A DNA stretch of 64,000 bases from Setaria digitata. Its lineage: Eukaryota; Nematoda; Chromadorea; Rhabditida; Setariidae. The DNA lies in contig RCAB01000023.1 in NCBI GenBank assembly GCA_003640385.1, positions 248,001-312,000 on the forward strand, in the 5' to 3' direction. The translations under genes were made by a program, and so were the position numbers. This document shows, in pieces, positions 49,801 through 63,260 of this stretch. The notes below the pieces were generated by a model. The model was not told the DNA's origin and ran no database searches. It saw only the letters and a program-made list of their open reading frames with translations. Position 1 is the stretch's first letter; each line of letters begins with the position of its first letter.

Positions 49801-52800
49801 AAGTTTACTACTGTGATTAATGAAAAGCAGTCCTACCAAATAAATCGAGTTATTTGAATTTTAATAAATTTGAAGAAATGTCAAGTTGTATAAAAAGTCG
49901 GACAAAACGAATATGAGGAAATTATTCATCTTAGAGGATCATTTGTTGCTTTCCTTGTTGTTTCAAAAAAAGAAGTAACACCGAAAACTTAGTTGTGACG
50001 TCCTCTTTATCTATTTCCTCTTTCATAATGATAATCATCATCAACATCATTATCACCTTCCTTCCTCTTGACTCTTTTCAATATTTGTTAACATTTTATC
50101 ATGTTATGAATTTTTTAGAATTTTCCTTCAAATTAGACGCATGAACTTAACTTAGACAATTTATATGTATTCTAAAAAAATATATGTATATTTGTACTAG
50201 CTTCATGCTTCCTTATTAGCTCATTTTACAAATAATTGCATTGAAGTGAAAAAAAAGGGGATAAGAGACAATCAATATGAACTAGATGCTTAGATGAGAG
50301 TAGAATTTATGATGAATCCATTTTCAATTCAATTAGCTTTTTGCTAGTGTGAAAGTAATGACGAACTTGTGATGGCATCTGTTGGAGTATATAGCAAACT
50401 AGAAATTCATAAAAAAGAAATTCACTGTGCTAAGCAGCAAACCACAGATGTTACTACCGAACAGAATGAGACAAATGATGTCAGAAGCTTTCGAAAAAGC
50501 TAAAAGCGAAACTTACCTCCATTGACATTTTGTGTTACAGTAATTTTTATTTCAGGAAGCATCGGAGCACCCGTTTTCACGAGATGTTGATCACTGTCCA
50601 CAATTGACAATCCACTAATTGAAATTACAGGCTCAGCTTCTCGCTGGACAAATATGAAGCCTTTAGAAGGATTAAGACTAAGCTGAAAAGGAGCCATAAT
50701 TATGAGTAAAAATCTCGATAAAAAAGTAACTGAGGAACTAGAATTTTGAATGATTTCACCTTAAGGTAAAGTTCATTGAGCATTAAAAACATCCTTTACG
50801 AAAGAAAATGTCAAACAAACCGTCTTTCCACCAACGCATAAGACGGTCGTATTAATGAAAAAAGTTCGATGTCCAGGTGTCGGTGCATTCTTCGTGTTTG
50901 TATAGGTAACTCGTTGAAGCAGCAGTGACAGATCTTCGGCAGTATTTGCTTTTAATGAGAAAGTTGACGAATCAGCGGCAAAGATTGCAGTCTGTGAAAA
51001 AAAAAAAAGAGTGGTGGAATTTATTAGGAAATGTTGATTTCAAGTTTAAACTCGAGATGGGGTTTTTCTTCAACAAGAAATAAATTTATCGTGACCACGA
51101 AGTATCATTTCAATTAAAATTTAGCTTAATTGAACACAAACCTCTCCAGGTACCAGCTGATCGACAGCATTGAATTCCAGCTTCTCCTTGCATTGATGAG
51201 AACACTGCAGAGCTTGTGGTTGTTCAAGTTTATTTGGCAAGTAATAAATTGAGGCCAGATGACCTTTGAAAAATTGTGACATTATACGATTACGACCATG
51301 CCAGCATGCCCCAACAACTAGGCGAGTTTTCTATAAAAGGCACCTTACGTATTCAACAAAAAGAGACTTAGATACAGAAGGTATAACAAGCAGATTACAT
51401 GAAACTTAAGAATTATCACTTGGAAATGTCTAACCGCATCTTTAATACGATGTAAAGGCCAGTCATCCAGAATTTCCGGATTTTCTCTCGTTGGGATAAA
51501 TTTACGACCGTCGATGTATAAATCAACCTGAATATTTTTGGTAAATACAAGAGAAGAGTGTGAGTAACACTGAAATAGGACAGTGTAATGACTGAAAAAT
51601 TTAGTTGTTCTCAATTCTTCTCAACCAGATTTGATCAATTGATTAACTCTCATCAAACATCCGATTAATAACCGTGTCAACAGATGCAAATAGGATGGAA
51701 TAGGAATGCCAGCGGTTATCGCAAACTTCCGGAATGCTCCACCGCCATTCCGCAGCACGGAATGCAGCTTCGGCGTTGCTCTCTCGACGCATCAACATCT
51801 CCAACTTACAGTGACGAGTATAAATTGCAAAATGATGACGATTCATGTCTAAAATTAGACCGCAATAGAAGACGTATGTCGGAAAATGTACTGAAATTAC
51901 CTTTCACCTGGTAGCACTAGCTTCTAGGAATTGAAAGTTTCTCTTTGAACTGTAAATCTAACTGACATCTAGTTATCGTGCTCATTATCATCGCTTGCTC
52001 ATTCAATTTACTCTGTTAGTCTTCAGCTGTTAGCCTATTTAATAAAGTATGGAATATTTTCCGAAAGAATGATAAAAAATAATCACTGATATAATCGCTT
52101 TCACATAGGACTGTTTGTTTGGCGGACTGCTCTTCCTTGCTTCCACGGGCGTGCTTCATTGAAAAGGTCAGCGTGAACTTCAGTGGGATGACGCCATTCA
52201 CTTTTTCTTGCGGAACAATCATCGCAATCGTCTTCCCATCAAACGCGTATTTATCCGTCATCACACTGTTTCCGGCTGCACCATTATCAGTAGCGGTAAA
52301 TAGAGTAATTGTTGATTCATCCATTCCGCACCTGGAGGGAATGGAGGGTAGCTTCATGATAGGAAGATGGAAGTAGCACAGAAAAGTTAACCCCTTCCGT
52401 CTTATTTAAGAAACAGAAACTTACTTGTTTTGTACAGCTTCCGGAACGAAATCATCGCGGTCACATCCATTTATTAAATGGTCAGTTTGCAATGTTAGGG
52501 CACTTTTCACACTCTCTAAAGTACAAGATTCTGCTTCTGCACAGGTAACAACATGGGCATCCGGCATAATCCGTACGCTTCCGGATCCAGGCATGTAATT
52601 TATTCTTTCCGGGACACCGTGAATACCATCTACACAAGCTTCATGAACATTAATGGTGACAAGAGTTGATTTGGACTGTCGCATACCACAATCATGGGCG
52701 ACAACTGTCAGAATGTATGATTTGGCTTCAGTGTAGTTCAACGGTCGTATGTTACGTAGAACACCCTGACAGAAAGTAAATATTGCGCAGCAGGTATGAA

Positions 52801-55800
52801 TTCTATTAAATTAGCTTCATTTCTCAGTTCATTAACTTAAGCAATGGATTTTATCCGTTATCATACGAAGTGCTACTGGTAGCATAATGGAAGGGAAGGG
52901 ATGGCATGTTCCTAGAAGTTCTACTGATTGATGGAATTACAGATCTAAGGTCAAATCGGTAATGGGATAAAATTGAGTTTAGCGACGGATTCAAGCAAAA
53001 CCTGATCATCAATGGCAAAGGGAAATCCATCCAGTGCATTCGTAATCTGATATCTGCAGATCTGTCCATATGGATGTCCACAATCCTTATCAGTTGCTTG
53101 CAATCGAGCTAATTCACTATAAATTTTCCCTGGAATTTAATTGTTTTGAAAAAACTGGACAAGTTTTCAAAAATAATGAATCTATCTAATAATCTATGGA
53201 ATTAGTCAATTCTGAAGAAAACTTCAAAAAATCTGAAGAAAATCCTGAAAAAAAAATTTCAAAACAGTTTCAGTTTATTTGTTTTGTAGATAACCACAAT
53301 TACCTTCGTCGATATTGAATGTGTACCATGGGCGTGAAAATACTGGCACGTGATCATTAGTATCTTTCACGGAGATTCGTAATCGTACACTAAAAGACAA
53401 TTTAATACACATTTTTTTATTAAATATTGCATTGTGAAAGAGGATTTGATTAGGTTATACGGAAGTCATCTGAAGTCCTCTCATCCTGCAAAATCTCTCG
53501 ACGAATATTAGAATGTGACTTCATCGCTCTCTGAATTGGTCTCAATCTAATTAATTGGAATTAAACAAGAATGTTCAGGTAGAAGAAGTGAACTTGTCGG
53601 CATGATTTGATTTGTTTGTAAAATCTGACGATGAGGGTTCATGCAGTAACATTTGAAATATATTTTGTTGCTCTTTTCGAATCAACAAAATCTCATGACT
53701 TAATTTAATTTCACAAATAACCTCATGAATCACCATCCCTCATGCTTACTTACATCCTTTTCAAAATACTTGTAATTCTAAACAAGGAAAGTTGTCGAAA
53801 ATGTATTCAGTTGATCGTCATTTTCTTCCCGAAATTTGCTTTCGTTCTGTTAATTTTGCCTTTAATGGAATGTTAACAAATAACACCAAAGTGAATTGTT
53901 TTTCCGCTCAGAGTGCGTCTGTTTTTCAACACTTACTTTTTTGAAAAAAATTTTTATTTTTAAGGTGTAAAATCGATAAATATATTTTCCTTCATAATCT
54001 AACTACTGAAAAAAAAAAATAAAAGCTTAAGTAAGAAAGCCCAACTAATCATTAGTAAGTCCTCATGACTTCTTAGTTATTTAAGAAAGCAGTTAGCATA
54101 ATATGTTGTACTATTCCTACTGAAATCAATTAATTGATATTAGCACTCTCTGATTTGATTAGTTGAACTTTCTCCTTCTGAATCCCTCAAACACAGATCA
54201 GCCTTGCTAATCTGAAAGCGTACCTTTCCGACCTGGCATCATCATCACATCGAATAGCCACTACAGTAAGGAGATACTGTGGGTTGCTACAGTCTAAATG
54301 TACACCATCCTTGACTCTTACAGTACCCGATCCATCTTTTTCATCGTTTATTTCAACCACAAATGGTACATCTTCGAGACCTTCGATTGTAAGTTCGTAT
54401 CGGCACACTGGGCCTTAAAATTCCTTCATCCAGACAGACTTGAATAAATTATCATGCTAAAATTTTTTCCGAAAATTATATTCCATTCGAATTAATATCC
54501 TTTGCTTTAAAAACCTAATTTGATCACTTCATTGCAATATACGAATAACGTGGTAATGATTGAAGGATGAGAACAAATGTTCTATGAGTTTTAGACTAGT
54601 CCAAAAGGTCATCTGAAGTACTGGCCAAGTAAAAATGAATTTCCTGACAACATGACAATTTCAGTAATTCAATCTATTTTGTCAAATAAGGAAACTTAAT
54701 TTAAGATCGGACTTAATGCTAAATTCATTCATTTTTCAACACTTTTTCAATATAGGATAAAAAAAATTTTAAAAATGTCCTTTTCTGTTTTGGAGCAGTG
54801 ATAATTAACGAACCAGTTTCATGAACGATGCCTAATTTGGGAATAACATTAACTATGGTACGATCTTCACGAACAGTACCAACCAGTTCATCTGCGCCGC
54901 CAAGATCGATTATTGGAACTAAAATAAATAATTCTAGGATATGAATATTGAAAGGAAATGTGATAATTGAGATCATTTTCAATTCGTAACCATCTTCATT
55001 GCGTGTTTCATTATCTCTCATTAATTAAACTTTACTTCACAACCCATATACATAATCACAGTAAGCTGTAGGCATCTGATTTAATATTTCACTTAATTTA
55101 CTTGAAACATGGAAGCCTCTGAAGTAAATCTTTCATCTAGTAGTCTAATCAATCGCTGAAATTAGTTTTGCTATCTTGTCGAAGACATGGCAACAAAAAT
55201 GTTCATCTGAATTCTTTCCGAACGAAAAATTTAAATTCAGATTTACTAAGTTAAATTTCTTGAGCTCATTTGGGCCTTGCTTACTCCTGAAATCATCTTG
55301 AAGCATCAAACAAAATCAAACTTGATATATATTTCAAAGTAGTGAAAAAATTCGGAAGATTTAAGACCAACCCACATAGCAACTTTTCTTTCGTCAAATT
55401 ATTGTTAGGAAATTCAGCGGGTATGCTTAAAATCATTTCAAGAACTTACTTTTTTTCTAAATTGAAATTTTTTCAAGTGAAAGTTTTAAATCAGTAGTGC
55501 TAATGAAGAGTGATATGATGATAATTTTACGTGTGTTTCACCACTTTCTCAATTTCAACTTATATTTTACTAAAAAAAAGCTTAAGAGGTTCAAAAAGGT
55601 TCAAAAAGAACTGAATTCGAAAGCACTGGCGAGAAGAAAAATATTCAGCACCGCCAATTGAATTCTCACTTACAAAACTTTCAATGATAGGCTTGTTTTG
55701 TAAAGAGGAAAAAAGTGCGAAAGGCCTTTTCTCGCTAAAGACACAGTCATTCAGACAGTTAACATTTGTGCTACAAAAATTTTAATGCAATTAAAAGAAA

Positions 55801-56086
55801 CATTTAATATTGGAGTGAATTTAAATGAAAACAACAAACATCCCTCTTGCTTCGTAGATTTCAAAAATCTGTGATATTCGCTTTTTAAATTGGCTCAATC
55901 TTTTCAAGACATTGGACATTTTAAAAACAAGAAGTATCTGAATGAAGGATTTTATGAATTGCTGCATTTCAAATGAATTGAATGCTCACCGCGATGCCGA
56001 TGTGATGAAGTAGCAGAAACGAAGATTGCTCCAAGCAAAATCTGAAGTACCAATCTTGCAATAGGACAAAACTCTTTCGGTGGCAT
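46899..56086 (-). CDS. casy-1: Calsyntenin (CASY-1 type) synaptic transmembrane protein
   Basis: Type I neuronal membrane protein; the C. elegans homologue acts in learning. Exons on minus: 56086-55990, 54918-54814, 54413-54224, 53389-53304, 53129-53002, 52765-52425, 52331-52087, 51848-51682, 51527-51435, 51330-51142, 50991-50821, 50682-50517, 49544-49402, 49093-48932, 47918-47723, 47616-47492, 47413-47298, 46986-46899; phases agree, about 935 aa. Exon 1 is a signal peptide. Exons 2-6 form two cadherin repeats (VREDRTI, ISVKDTNDHVPVF, TDKDCGHPYGQICRY, VVAHDCGM). Exons 7-10 form the LNS domain (MNRHHFAIY, NRWHSYSI, VDLYIDGRKF, RLVVGACWHGRN). Exon 14 has CAMNDGQILSNEF. Exon 16 is the transmembrane helix (AVVVVLCVGFLLVLLMIGVL) and basic stop-transfer. 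Exon 17 has the kinesin-light-chain motif MEWDDSGMNITVNPLEE and an acidic tail. The end at 46899 assumes read-through of a GTGAGA donor at 46921; the true last exon may lie further on. Confidence 0.93.
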
Positions 56087-57700
56087 TGTTAAATTAGCCA
56101 GGAAGTGTTTGTCTGGTGAAACCCTCTTGTCTCTTGTCCCTCTGCCTAAAAATCACTGCACTTAATGGCAATTGTAAGGTGTTGTTGCAAATCACGAAAA
56201 TACGCTCTTCACAATTATTTGTTAATTTTAATCTCCCTTTGAATCCTGACATTGGAAATATATTTCAAACTATGTGTATAACTGGAACTCGCATGAAAAG
56301 GCCCTCTCAGTACGAATGCATGACTAATTAAGAAATAAATTAAGGGTGTTCTAGGAATATTCTCAATCTAAAAGCGTTTTTTGGTTAGGTGAAGTTCGGC
56401 AAACGTCTCGGTCTTAAGAGGAAAAGGAATAATATATTGCAAGAGGGAGAAGAGGACGCATAGAGCCTAAAGTAAATGCATTTAGGGAATCTATCTGCTT
56501 CAATGCTTTCATGGAATGTTGCGATATTAAAAAATGTTGTTGAATTTAAGCTGAAGGAGAAAATTCGGCAGAACTTCTTGGAATAAGAATGAGACACAAA
56601 CTGTTGCAGTCCCATTTCAGAATATCATCAAGTAACTGTTTTTGGTTTAAATTAATTTTATGCATCAAGGACAAGGAAGGCCTAAAAAGCAAATATGCCC
56701 AATGATTATAAAGCATACTTGACAGCTATAAATAATAATGAAGATTTTTTGAAGCTGTATTTTTTCAGATGAGAATTAAACTGATAAACTTTTTCAGGAC
56801 GTTCTTCAAAAGAGATACCAGTAATTAGAGCGGAAAACAGAATTAATGAATGCAATCTATCACATTTTCTGACTTTTTTCATTTGTTAACTGCTAATAAA
56901 GACTGTCCATCTTCCGCTTCTGCAAAACAGACAGGAAGCAAGAAGGAGAACGTGAAGCACGTGGAATCTGGAATCACTGAAGTGCGAAGATTCTGCATCT
57001 AGCACTTCAGAAAACTCATCCCATTCAGGAGCAGTAGCAGTAGCATTCATTCTCCAAGATGCATCAATCTGCATGATGGAGAAGGAAGACGTAGTCAATG
57101 CTGAGTGGTCGAAAAATCGATCACTTTTACCCTCTCCGACCTGAGCAGATTCATTCTTCTGCGCCACTAAACATCGTTTGTAGATGGAAATCTTTACAGA
57201 ATCTTCTTGTCACAGTACGACTTGTCATTGCTCACAAGTCCGTCTTAATTAGGCAAGTAATTAAGCAGCGACAAAATGATGGAGGAGAAAGTGAAGGAAA
57301 TTCTGTTGAGATTCTGGTTAAAGCAAGATGGTACGGTGCAGTATTGTGATGCAATGTGCTACTTATAGAAATTTTCATGAAATTATCGTAAGTGTCACAC
57401 TGACTCCAATATGCTCTTTTAAATGCGCTAGTTCTCGGGTCAAGTCAAAAGGTCAGTAGTCTAGCAAGGGATGAGACTGATGAGCAGTCGTTTATTGGAC
57501 AACGGGAATGATAAGGTTCCATCAACTGAAAGGTAAGAGTGGAAGACCGATACCAGTACGGATGACTCGTACTAACACTTCCTCTCAGTATTTGTACGGA
57601 CAGTGGTCAGTGTTTTTTTTGAAAGGACACACCTGAACACTTCAGAAAGGTACGCAGCAAAGATAATTTTTTATGATCAGTCCCTTCATTTCCTCGCTTC

Positions 57701-57719
57701 CTCTCTCTCTCTCTCTCTC
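57701..57719. repeat. CT dinucleotide microsatellite
   Basis: Uninterrupted CT repeats of about nine to ten units, flanked by further pyrimidine-rich bases up to 57725. Confidence 0.9.
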
Positions 57720-58046
57720 CCTCTACACTAACGATTTCATTTGCTCATTGCAAATAAGGAATGGAACAATTTAAAACTTTTCGAGTTGGACAGGATGAAT
57801 GAATACATCAAAGGGACGACTCAGATAATGGACTGTTTCATTAATTAAAATTTTTTTGAAGTGAGCTGAACACTTCCAACAGATACTTTGGAATAGAATT
57901 GACTGAGAAGAAAAAGAATGGAATGACGGAAAGTTCGTTAGAGAGGTAAAATACAGCATATTGAAAGGAGGCTTTAGCTAAGCTAATGAGGCAGCCCCTC
58001 AACGCCAATTTTTCATATTGTATAAGATGAAGCTGATAATGACAAG

Positions 58047-58092
58047 GATAATTATAGTGATAATGATGATGATAATTATAGTGATAATGATG
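58047..58092. repeat. Two-copy 24-bp tandem repeat of GATAAT/GATGAT type
   Basis: The unit GATAATTATAGTGATAATGA plus a few bases occurs twice head-to-tail (58047-58070 and 58071-58092). It gives rise to spurious low-complexity frames on both strands here. Confidence 0.85.
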
Positions 58093-59188
58093 TATTTTTC
58101 TGACCATCTGGTTAGGTATACTACAGTTAACAACAACTTTCGCGCTGTCTACAGTCTAACAAGAAGCTTCATTAGACCAGTTTTAGACGTGTGTAGAATT
58201 CAGCGTTTTTTTAACGGTGTCAGTTGTATCCATTCAATCACATTTAATTTTCCCTAAAGATCCTCGCTATGTCACACAACCTAGACCAGTCATTGTTGGC
58301 GTAATAATCGACAGAGATGAGGGAACAATTTGATGTTACGTGACTTTACGTGAGTGCAAATTTCCGTCTTCCCTTCTTCATACAAGCAGTACGACAGAGA
58401 ATAGTAATGCAACATTAAAATGTAACACGGAACTAAAAATTATAAAGTTACGTAACATAATATTATTATACACGTTTAATTATAGAATTAAAAATTAGAT
58501 CGAAACTGATCGATTGTTATCACACTCCCTGTTATCATCCACTATCACGCTTTTGAGAGGACTCGAACAATTCCATTCTAAAGAAAAAAAAACCAGTTTT
58601 ACCAGATTTTAATTAGTCGACCAGTTTTTACAAATGTTAAAGCAAACTTGAAAATATTAACTAATTTTAACCTACTGCTAGATACCGAGACATTTCAAAA
58701 AAAAAAAAAAAATCTTTGATATCTCTAACATTTTTCGAATTTCCTTGAAAAATTTTAGAGTGGAAACCCCATGAATTAGTAGAATACGCTAGATAGAGTG
58801 GTATTAATTAGTAGAAATTAATTAGATTATTTCTGTAGATGTAAAATGAAAAGTGGGACTACTAAGGCTCTCTTTGCATGCCATTAGCCTAAATGCTTAA
58901 TGCTTATGCATGAACCTGTCATTATAAAGTGAATTCGCGAAAGAATATGAAAGAGAGAATGCAAAGAAGAAATAAATATTAAAAAAAAGAAAAAGCGGTC
59001 AGTAGATGCGTGAACGTTCAAGAAGTTAAATTACTTAGATTTTAAATAGTTTGCAAAGTGTGTTAAGAATGGATGAGGGTAGACTGAAAAGAGGAGAGGT
59101 TAGGAGAAGTCCAATGTGTTGGATTAGCCTGTTGCGGCATAAACAAACATTGGCTTCAGATCAGATTTAAAAACTATTCAAAAGCTGT

Positions 59189-59452
59189 TTGAAGCCAACG
59201 GCCGGAAGTAGCGGTGCAAGGCAGCACTGGCCTAGGCCTTCACTGACATGTGAGGATTCTGCTCGAGGCCTTCCTCCACCCATCCCAACAAAAATCAATC
59301 TCTATGAAGTCGTGCGACACTTCAGCCAATTTATCTCATCGGATTACGGTAGTACTACCGCATGTAAAGGACAAGCATCTGAGCTCCTATCACATACAGG
59401 TGACATTCCGTTATTAAGGCTGTTGTCAATGGCCTTAAGAAATGAGCGATAG
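59189..59452 (+). other. GC-richer patch with an 87-codon open frame, unrecognised
   Basis: The stretch at about 59180-59460 has clearly more G and C than its surroundings. The plus-strand frame is rich in Pro, Ser and Arg at the start (GLPPPIPTKI) and then HFSQFISSDYGSTTACKG. I do not recognise a family. It could be a remnant of a mobile element, a single exon of an unknown gene, or noncoding. The minus strand has stops in all frames I checked. Confidence 0.25.
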
Positions 59453-62400
59453 TACGTAGTTTGATGAGATTCAAAGGATGAGAGTGGTCTTAAGATATGG
59501 ATCGTTTACATAGCCAGAAAGATTCGAGTTGATGAAAAGAGAGAAAGGGATGTAAAGAAAAATTATGAGTAGCATAGGTTAGCTAAAGAAGGGTTTGAAC
59601 AGAAATGTCTAGGACATAAAGCACCTAGCATAGCTGAAACGACAGCCAGGGGAACTAATAGACTTGGGATGGAAGTGAAAATTGCACACCAGCCTAGCAA
59701 TTTGAAGAATGAGATAGACTAAAGCTAGCAAGTGGACTAAATGAACAGAGAAGGGCGGAAAAATGGTTTCCAGGTAAAAAACTTATAATTTCTGAACAAT
59801 TCATTTACTCCAAAATATCAAACATCGATTTTTCAGCACTCACACATTAATGGAACTATCATTTCTGTTAACGATCTATCGCGATATGACCGTCGATGAA
59901 GAGGACTGCTAACTGAACCGATGAAGAAATACCCAGCATGTTCTGTCGAGTTCAACCTAATCATCAATCTCAAACTTGTTAGCTTCTTCTCTCTCTTCAT
60001 TCCCTTTTAATTTTTGCTGTCATAGAAATTTCCTGGCAATGTTTGCCATAATTTTAAGTTGTCCTTTGAAAAATTGCTCAGCTAATTGAATATATTCAAT
60101 GAACGATGGTTTGTAGTTAAATAAATAGTGCAGTGAACAAAAGTAAGCACTTGATAACACTCTTAAGAGGTCGTTTTGCCACTACATACTCAGTGGGAAC
60201 TGTCTTAAGTCTAAGAATAAAATAAAGCAATTAGTTTTTCATGCAAATAAACTAATTTCTAAAATTACTGATGTTTGTAAGTGAAAATTTTAAAAGGAGC
60301 AAACAAACTATAGCTAATAGCCAATCTTTAGAAGCGGTAAAATGATGTCAAATAGTGCTTAGGTCCAAAGAGAGTTATATGGAGTCAAATGAACGTCTGA
60401 AAAGTTCATCTTTCGAAACCCAGGAAAGAATAATTTTGTAATAAAAACTTGTGTTGTGATCTAGAATTTAATTGCAAAATCCGAAATAACATTTTTCAAA
60501 ATCCCATAGACTCATTCGAATTCGAGTTTTTGACTTTTAGTGAGTAATACAATAGTACTGGTTACGAAAACTTTAAAAAAAAAGAGAAAAAATGAAATTT
60601 TCATCAAGGACAACTAATTTCTTGCCTGCAAATTCTTCACTCCAACTTTCAAAATGTGAATGAACTGCAGAAGCAACATAAGCCCACTGTGACACAGAAC
60701 TCATGCAAGGTACCTGACCAGGTACAGGAATGACGGGAATGAATGCTACTGATAAATCTCGAGCCCTGTATCTCTCTCAGAGATTGATGCTCATTAATTA
60801 AAACTTAACTTTTAAATTTAATAAGGCTGAGAACATCTGCATAGGGTAGGTTGATATGATTACAGTGACGACAATTTATAAAAAATGTAAAAAAACGTAA
60901 AAGCGGTGAAATAAGTTTGGAAACTCAGTTAACGTATTTTTCCTTTCTTTTTCCAGTGTTAGAACTCCATAAAAGATAAGTGATATTATTGGATAGATTA
61001 ATTTGCTGTATTGAATCGTTCTATTGTAAAGTTCAAAAAAATGAGCCTAGATTATAAATTCAGGGATTCTGTATAAACGAAAAAAGTTTTTTTTTCTTCT
61101 TCCGTTAGAAGAGAGATAATATTTGTGGTACTGAATCAGCAAAAATAAACACAACAGCACTCATACGTACAAATGATCAACTTTTTCTTCAACCTGTTAT
61201 TTAAAGAAGGAAAACATTTCTCGTCGAAATTTTTCTTTGCTGCAAACGAAATGTGTTTCCACTGAAAGCATTCTTCGCAACGATCATCATTAATGGCAAG
61301 CATAAGTAACATTCTGAATTGTCCGAAGAAACAGCGATAGAAGAAGAATATCTTCGCATAAACATTATTAATGTATGAGTTAATGATTCATAACTCTTAT
61401 CATGTATTTGTTATCAGCTAATCAAATGATAAAAGTCTTTCATTGTTCAATAATTTCAGGAGAATAAATATGGGAAATTTGATGAAAAAACGATAAGGTC
61501 GCAACGGTTATATTCATTCCTTCTTCAATAATTTCATGCGTAGTGTAGTAGTAATTAGGTTATCAATGCTCTTAGCAAGTGCTATCATTATTCATAACTC
61601 TTTCACTGGCAGTTATTTTCAACTGAAGGCATTGCACTGACTGAAGGACAACTCTGGAATTCTCTGTGGAAAAGTTTTGTTTTGAATTAAAAAAGAAGGC
61701 AAATCCAACTTAAGACCACAAAATATCTGAAAATTATTCGCTTTATCTCCTCTTACATTTCCATGTTAAAGTGAAATTAGTAAGCAAAATTAATGCGATA
61801 GTTCGCATATTTTTTAAAAGTTAAGTGTTTATCAAAACTGAAATAGTCTTTTTATATTTGGGTTTTGAATTGGAAAGTTAAAAAGCAAGAATGCTGCTTG
61901 AGTAAAGCCAGAAGATGGTGTCATGGATAAATCATGTTGTTTTCGTAAAACTATGCTCAAATAAAAATTCCATTTTGAAATTTGTTTGATGGATCGAAGC
62001 CAAACAAAGAGAAATAGTAGCAGTATGGTCTTGAAAATAACCCACATTGTCATGCATAAATTATATTGTTTTTGCATAGGCTTCGTGGGAAAGATTTGTT
62101 GAGTGTTTCTCATTTATACCTTGTTTAGTCTAATGGTTCTTGCAGGAAAATTAGTGAATTAATTTTATTAGTGAAAATAATCGAAAAGTTTAGAAAGGAA
62201 TTTTCCAAGTGCCTGGATATTTAGGAATAAGCTTGATGAGTACATTAAGGCAAAGAGTACATTTTCTTGCTAACTTCCACAAATAAGCCAAGAAACGTTT
62301 CATTGAAAAGCCTAGCATTCCATATCGAAAGAGACTATAATAAGTGCACTATTCTAATCAATCTGTAGGTATACTAAAAAGCAAAAAAAGCATTTTGTAT

Positions 62401-63152
62401 TGGAGAAATTAACATTTACTACAAAAAAATTTCCAAACTACGACGCAAAGTAATGGCCACAAATTCAATTTCTACTGATAATAAATGAAGTGGATCAATT
62501 AAAGTTTCCAGTTATAATTTAAGTAACTGCTGATAAATGAGACTGATATAAGTAGGCATCTCATCATTCTCTAACCACATTGTTCAGAGATTTGGCAGCT
62601 GTTATATGGCACTTTGACCTTGGCATAGATTCAGAGTGGAATTACAGTCACCAAAACCAATAAAATTTGTGAATTAAACCAATCAAAAAGTTCTGGGAAA
62701 TAGGAAAAGTTAAAAGTGCGAATTGGAATTTTTCACTTTTTAACCTTCTGAAAGCGAAAATCAGAAGTATTTTCCATACATGGTGCTTGAAAGTTGAATA
62801 CTAGTGGTGGAAGGAAAGTTGAATATGAATGATTGACGAAAGGAAACATCAAAATGAGGAAAAGCTTATTATTACACAAAAAGAAAAATATGCACTGATA
62901 TGAAACCAAATTTTATTTCTGAAAATTAACTCAGTGGAAGATGCAAGCCTGAAAGTTGCAACAGATGAAAATGGATATTACTTCCTGGCTCTGGCTCTCT
63001 CTTCATACATTTTAAGGCTTACTCATATTTCGGCCCTTCATTTCATTTGCTTTTCATATTGATTATCAAAGATAAGCAAGAAATAGAAGGAAACATCAAA
63101 AAAGATGACATATATGTGCTGAAGAATGTTTCGCTATAAAAATAAACGTTAC

Positions 63153-63260
63153 CTGTCCGTCAGCAGACACAGCAGTACCGTCTAAGGCACTATGAATTAA
63201 TTCACTTATAAATATATGTATTTCTGAATTAATCATTCGTACAAATGATTCATCGTTCAT
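63153..63260 (-). CDS. Possible isolated 5' exon of an unidentified gene
   Basis: A 36-codon reading starts with ATG at 63260 (MNDESFVRMINSEIHIFISE..) and stops at CAG/GTAACG, a fair splice donor. The frame then stays open for 18 more codons. Composition is protein-like: an amphipathic helix followed by GTAVSADGQ. I could not find a matching second exon before the calsyntenin gene, and phase 0 does not fit calsyntenin exon 2. It may be chance. Confidence 0.25.

Noticed and set aside
56886..57167. 93-codon minus-strand frame upstream of calsyntenin
   Set aside because: It looks somewhat protein-like (EWDEFSEVLDAESSHF) but no donor or acceptor links it to calsyntenin exon 1 and no family is recognised; a plus frame overlaps it.
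57841..58257. His/Tyr-rich and Ile/Met-rich frames on both strands
   Set aside because: Produced by the GATAAT/GATGAT tandem repeat.
61832..62113. 93-codon minus frame with an internal repeat (QYNLCMT, QHDLSMT)
   Set aside because: The similarity reflects a 26-bp imperfect DNA repeat (61920-61945 and 62049-62074, four differences) in AT-rich DNA; no protein family.
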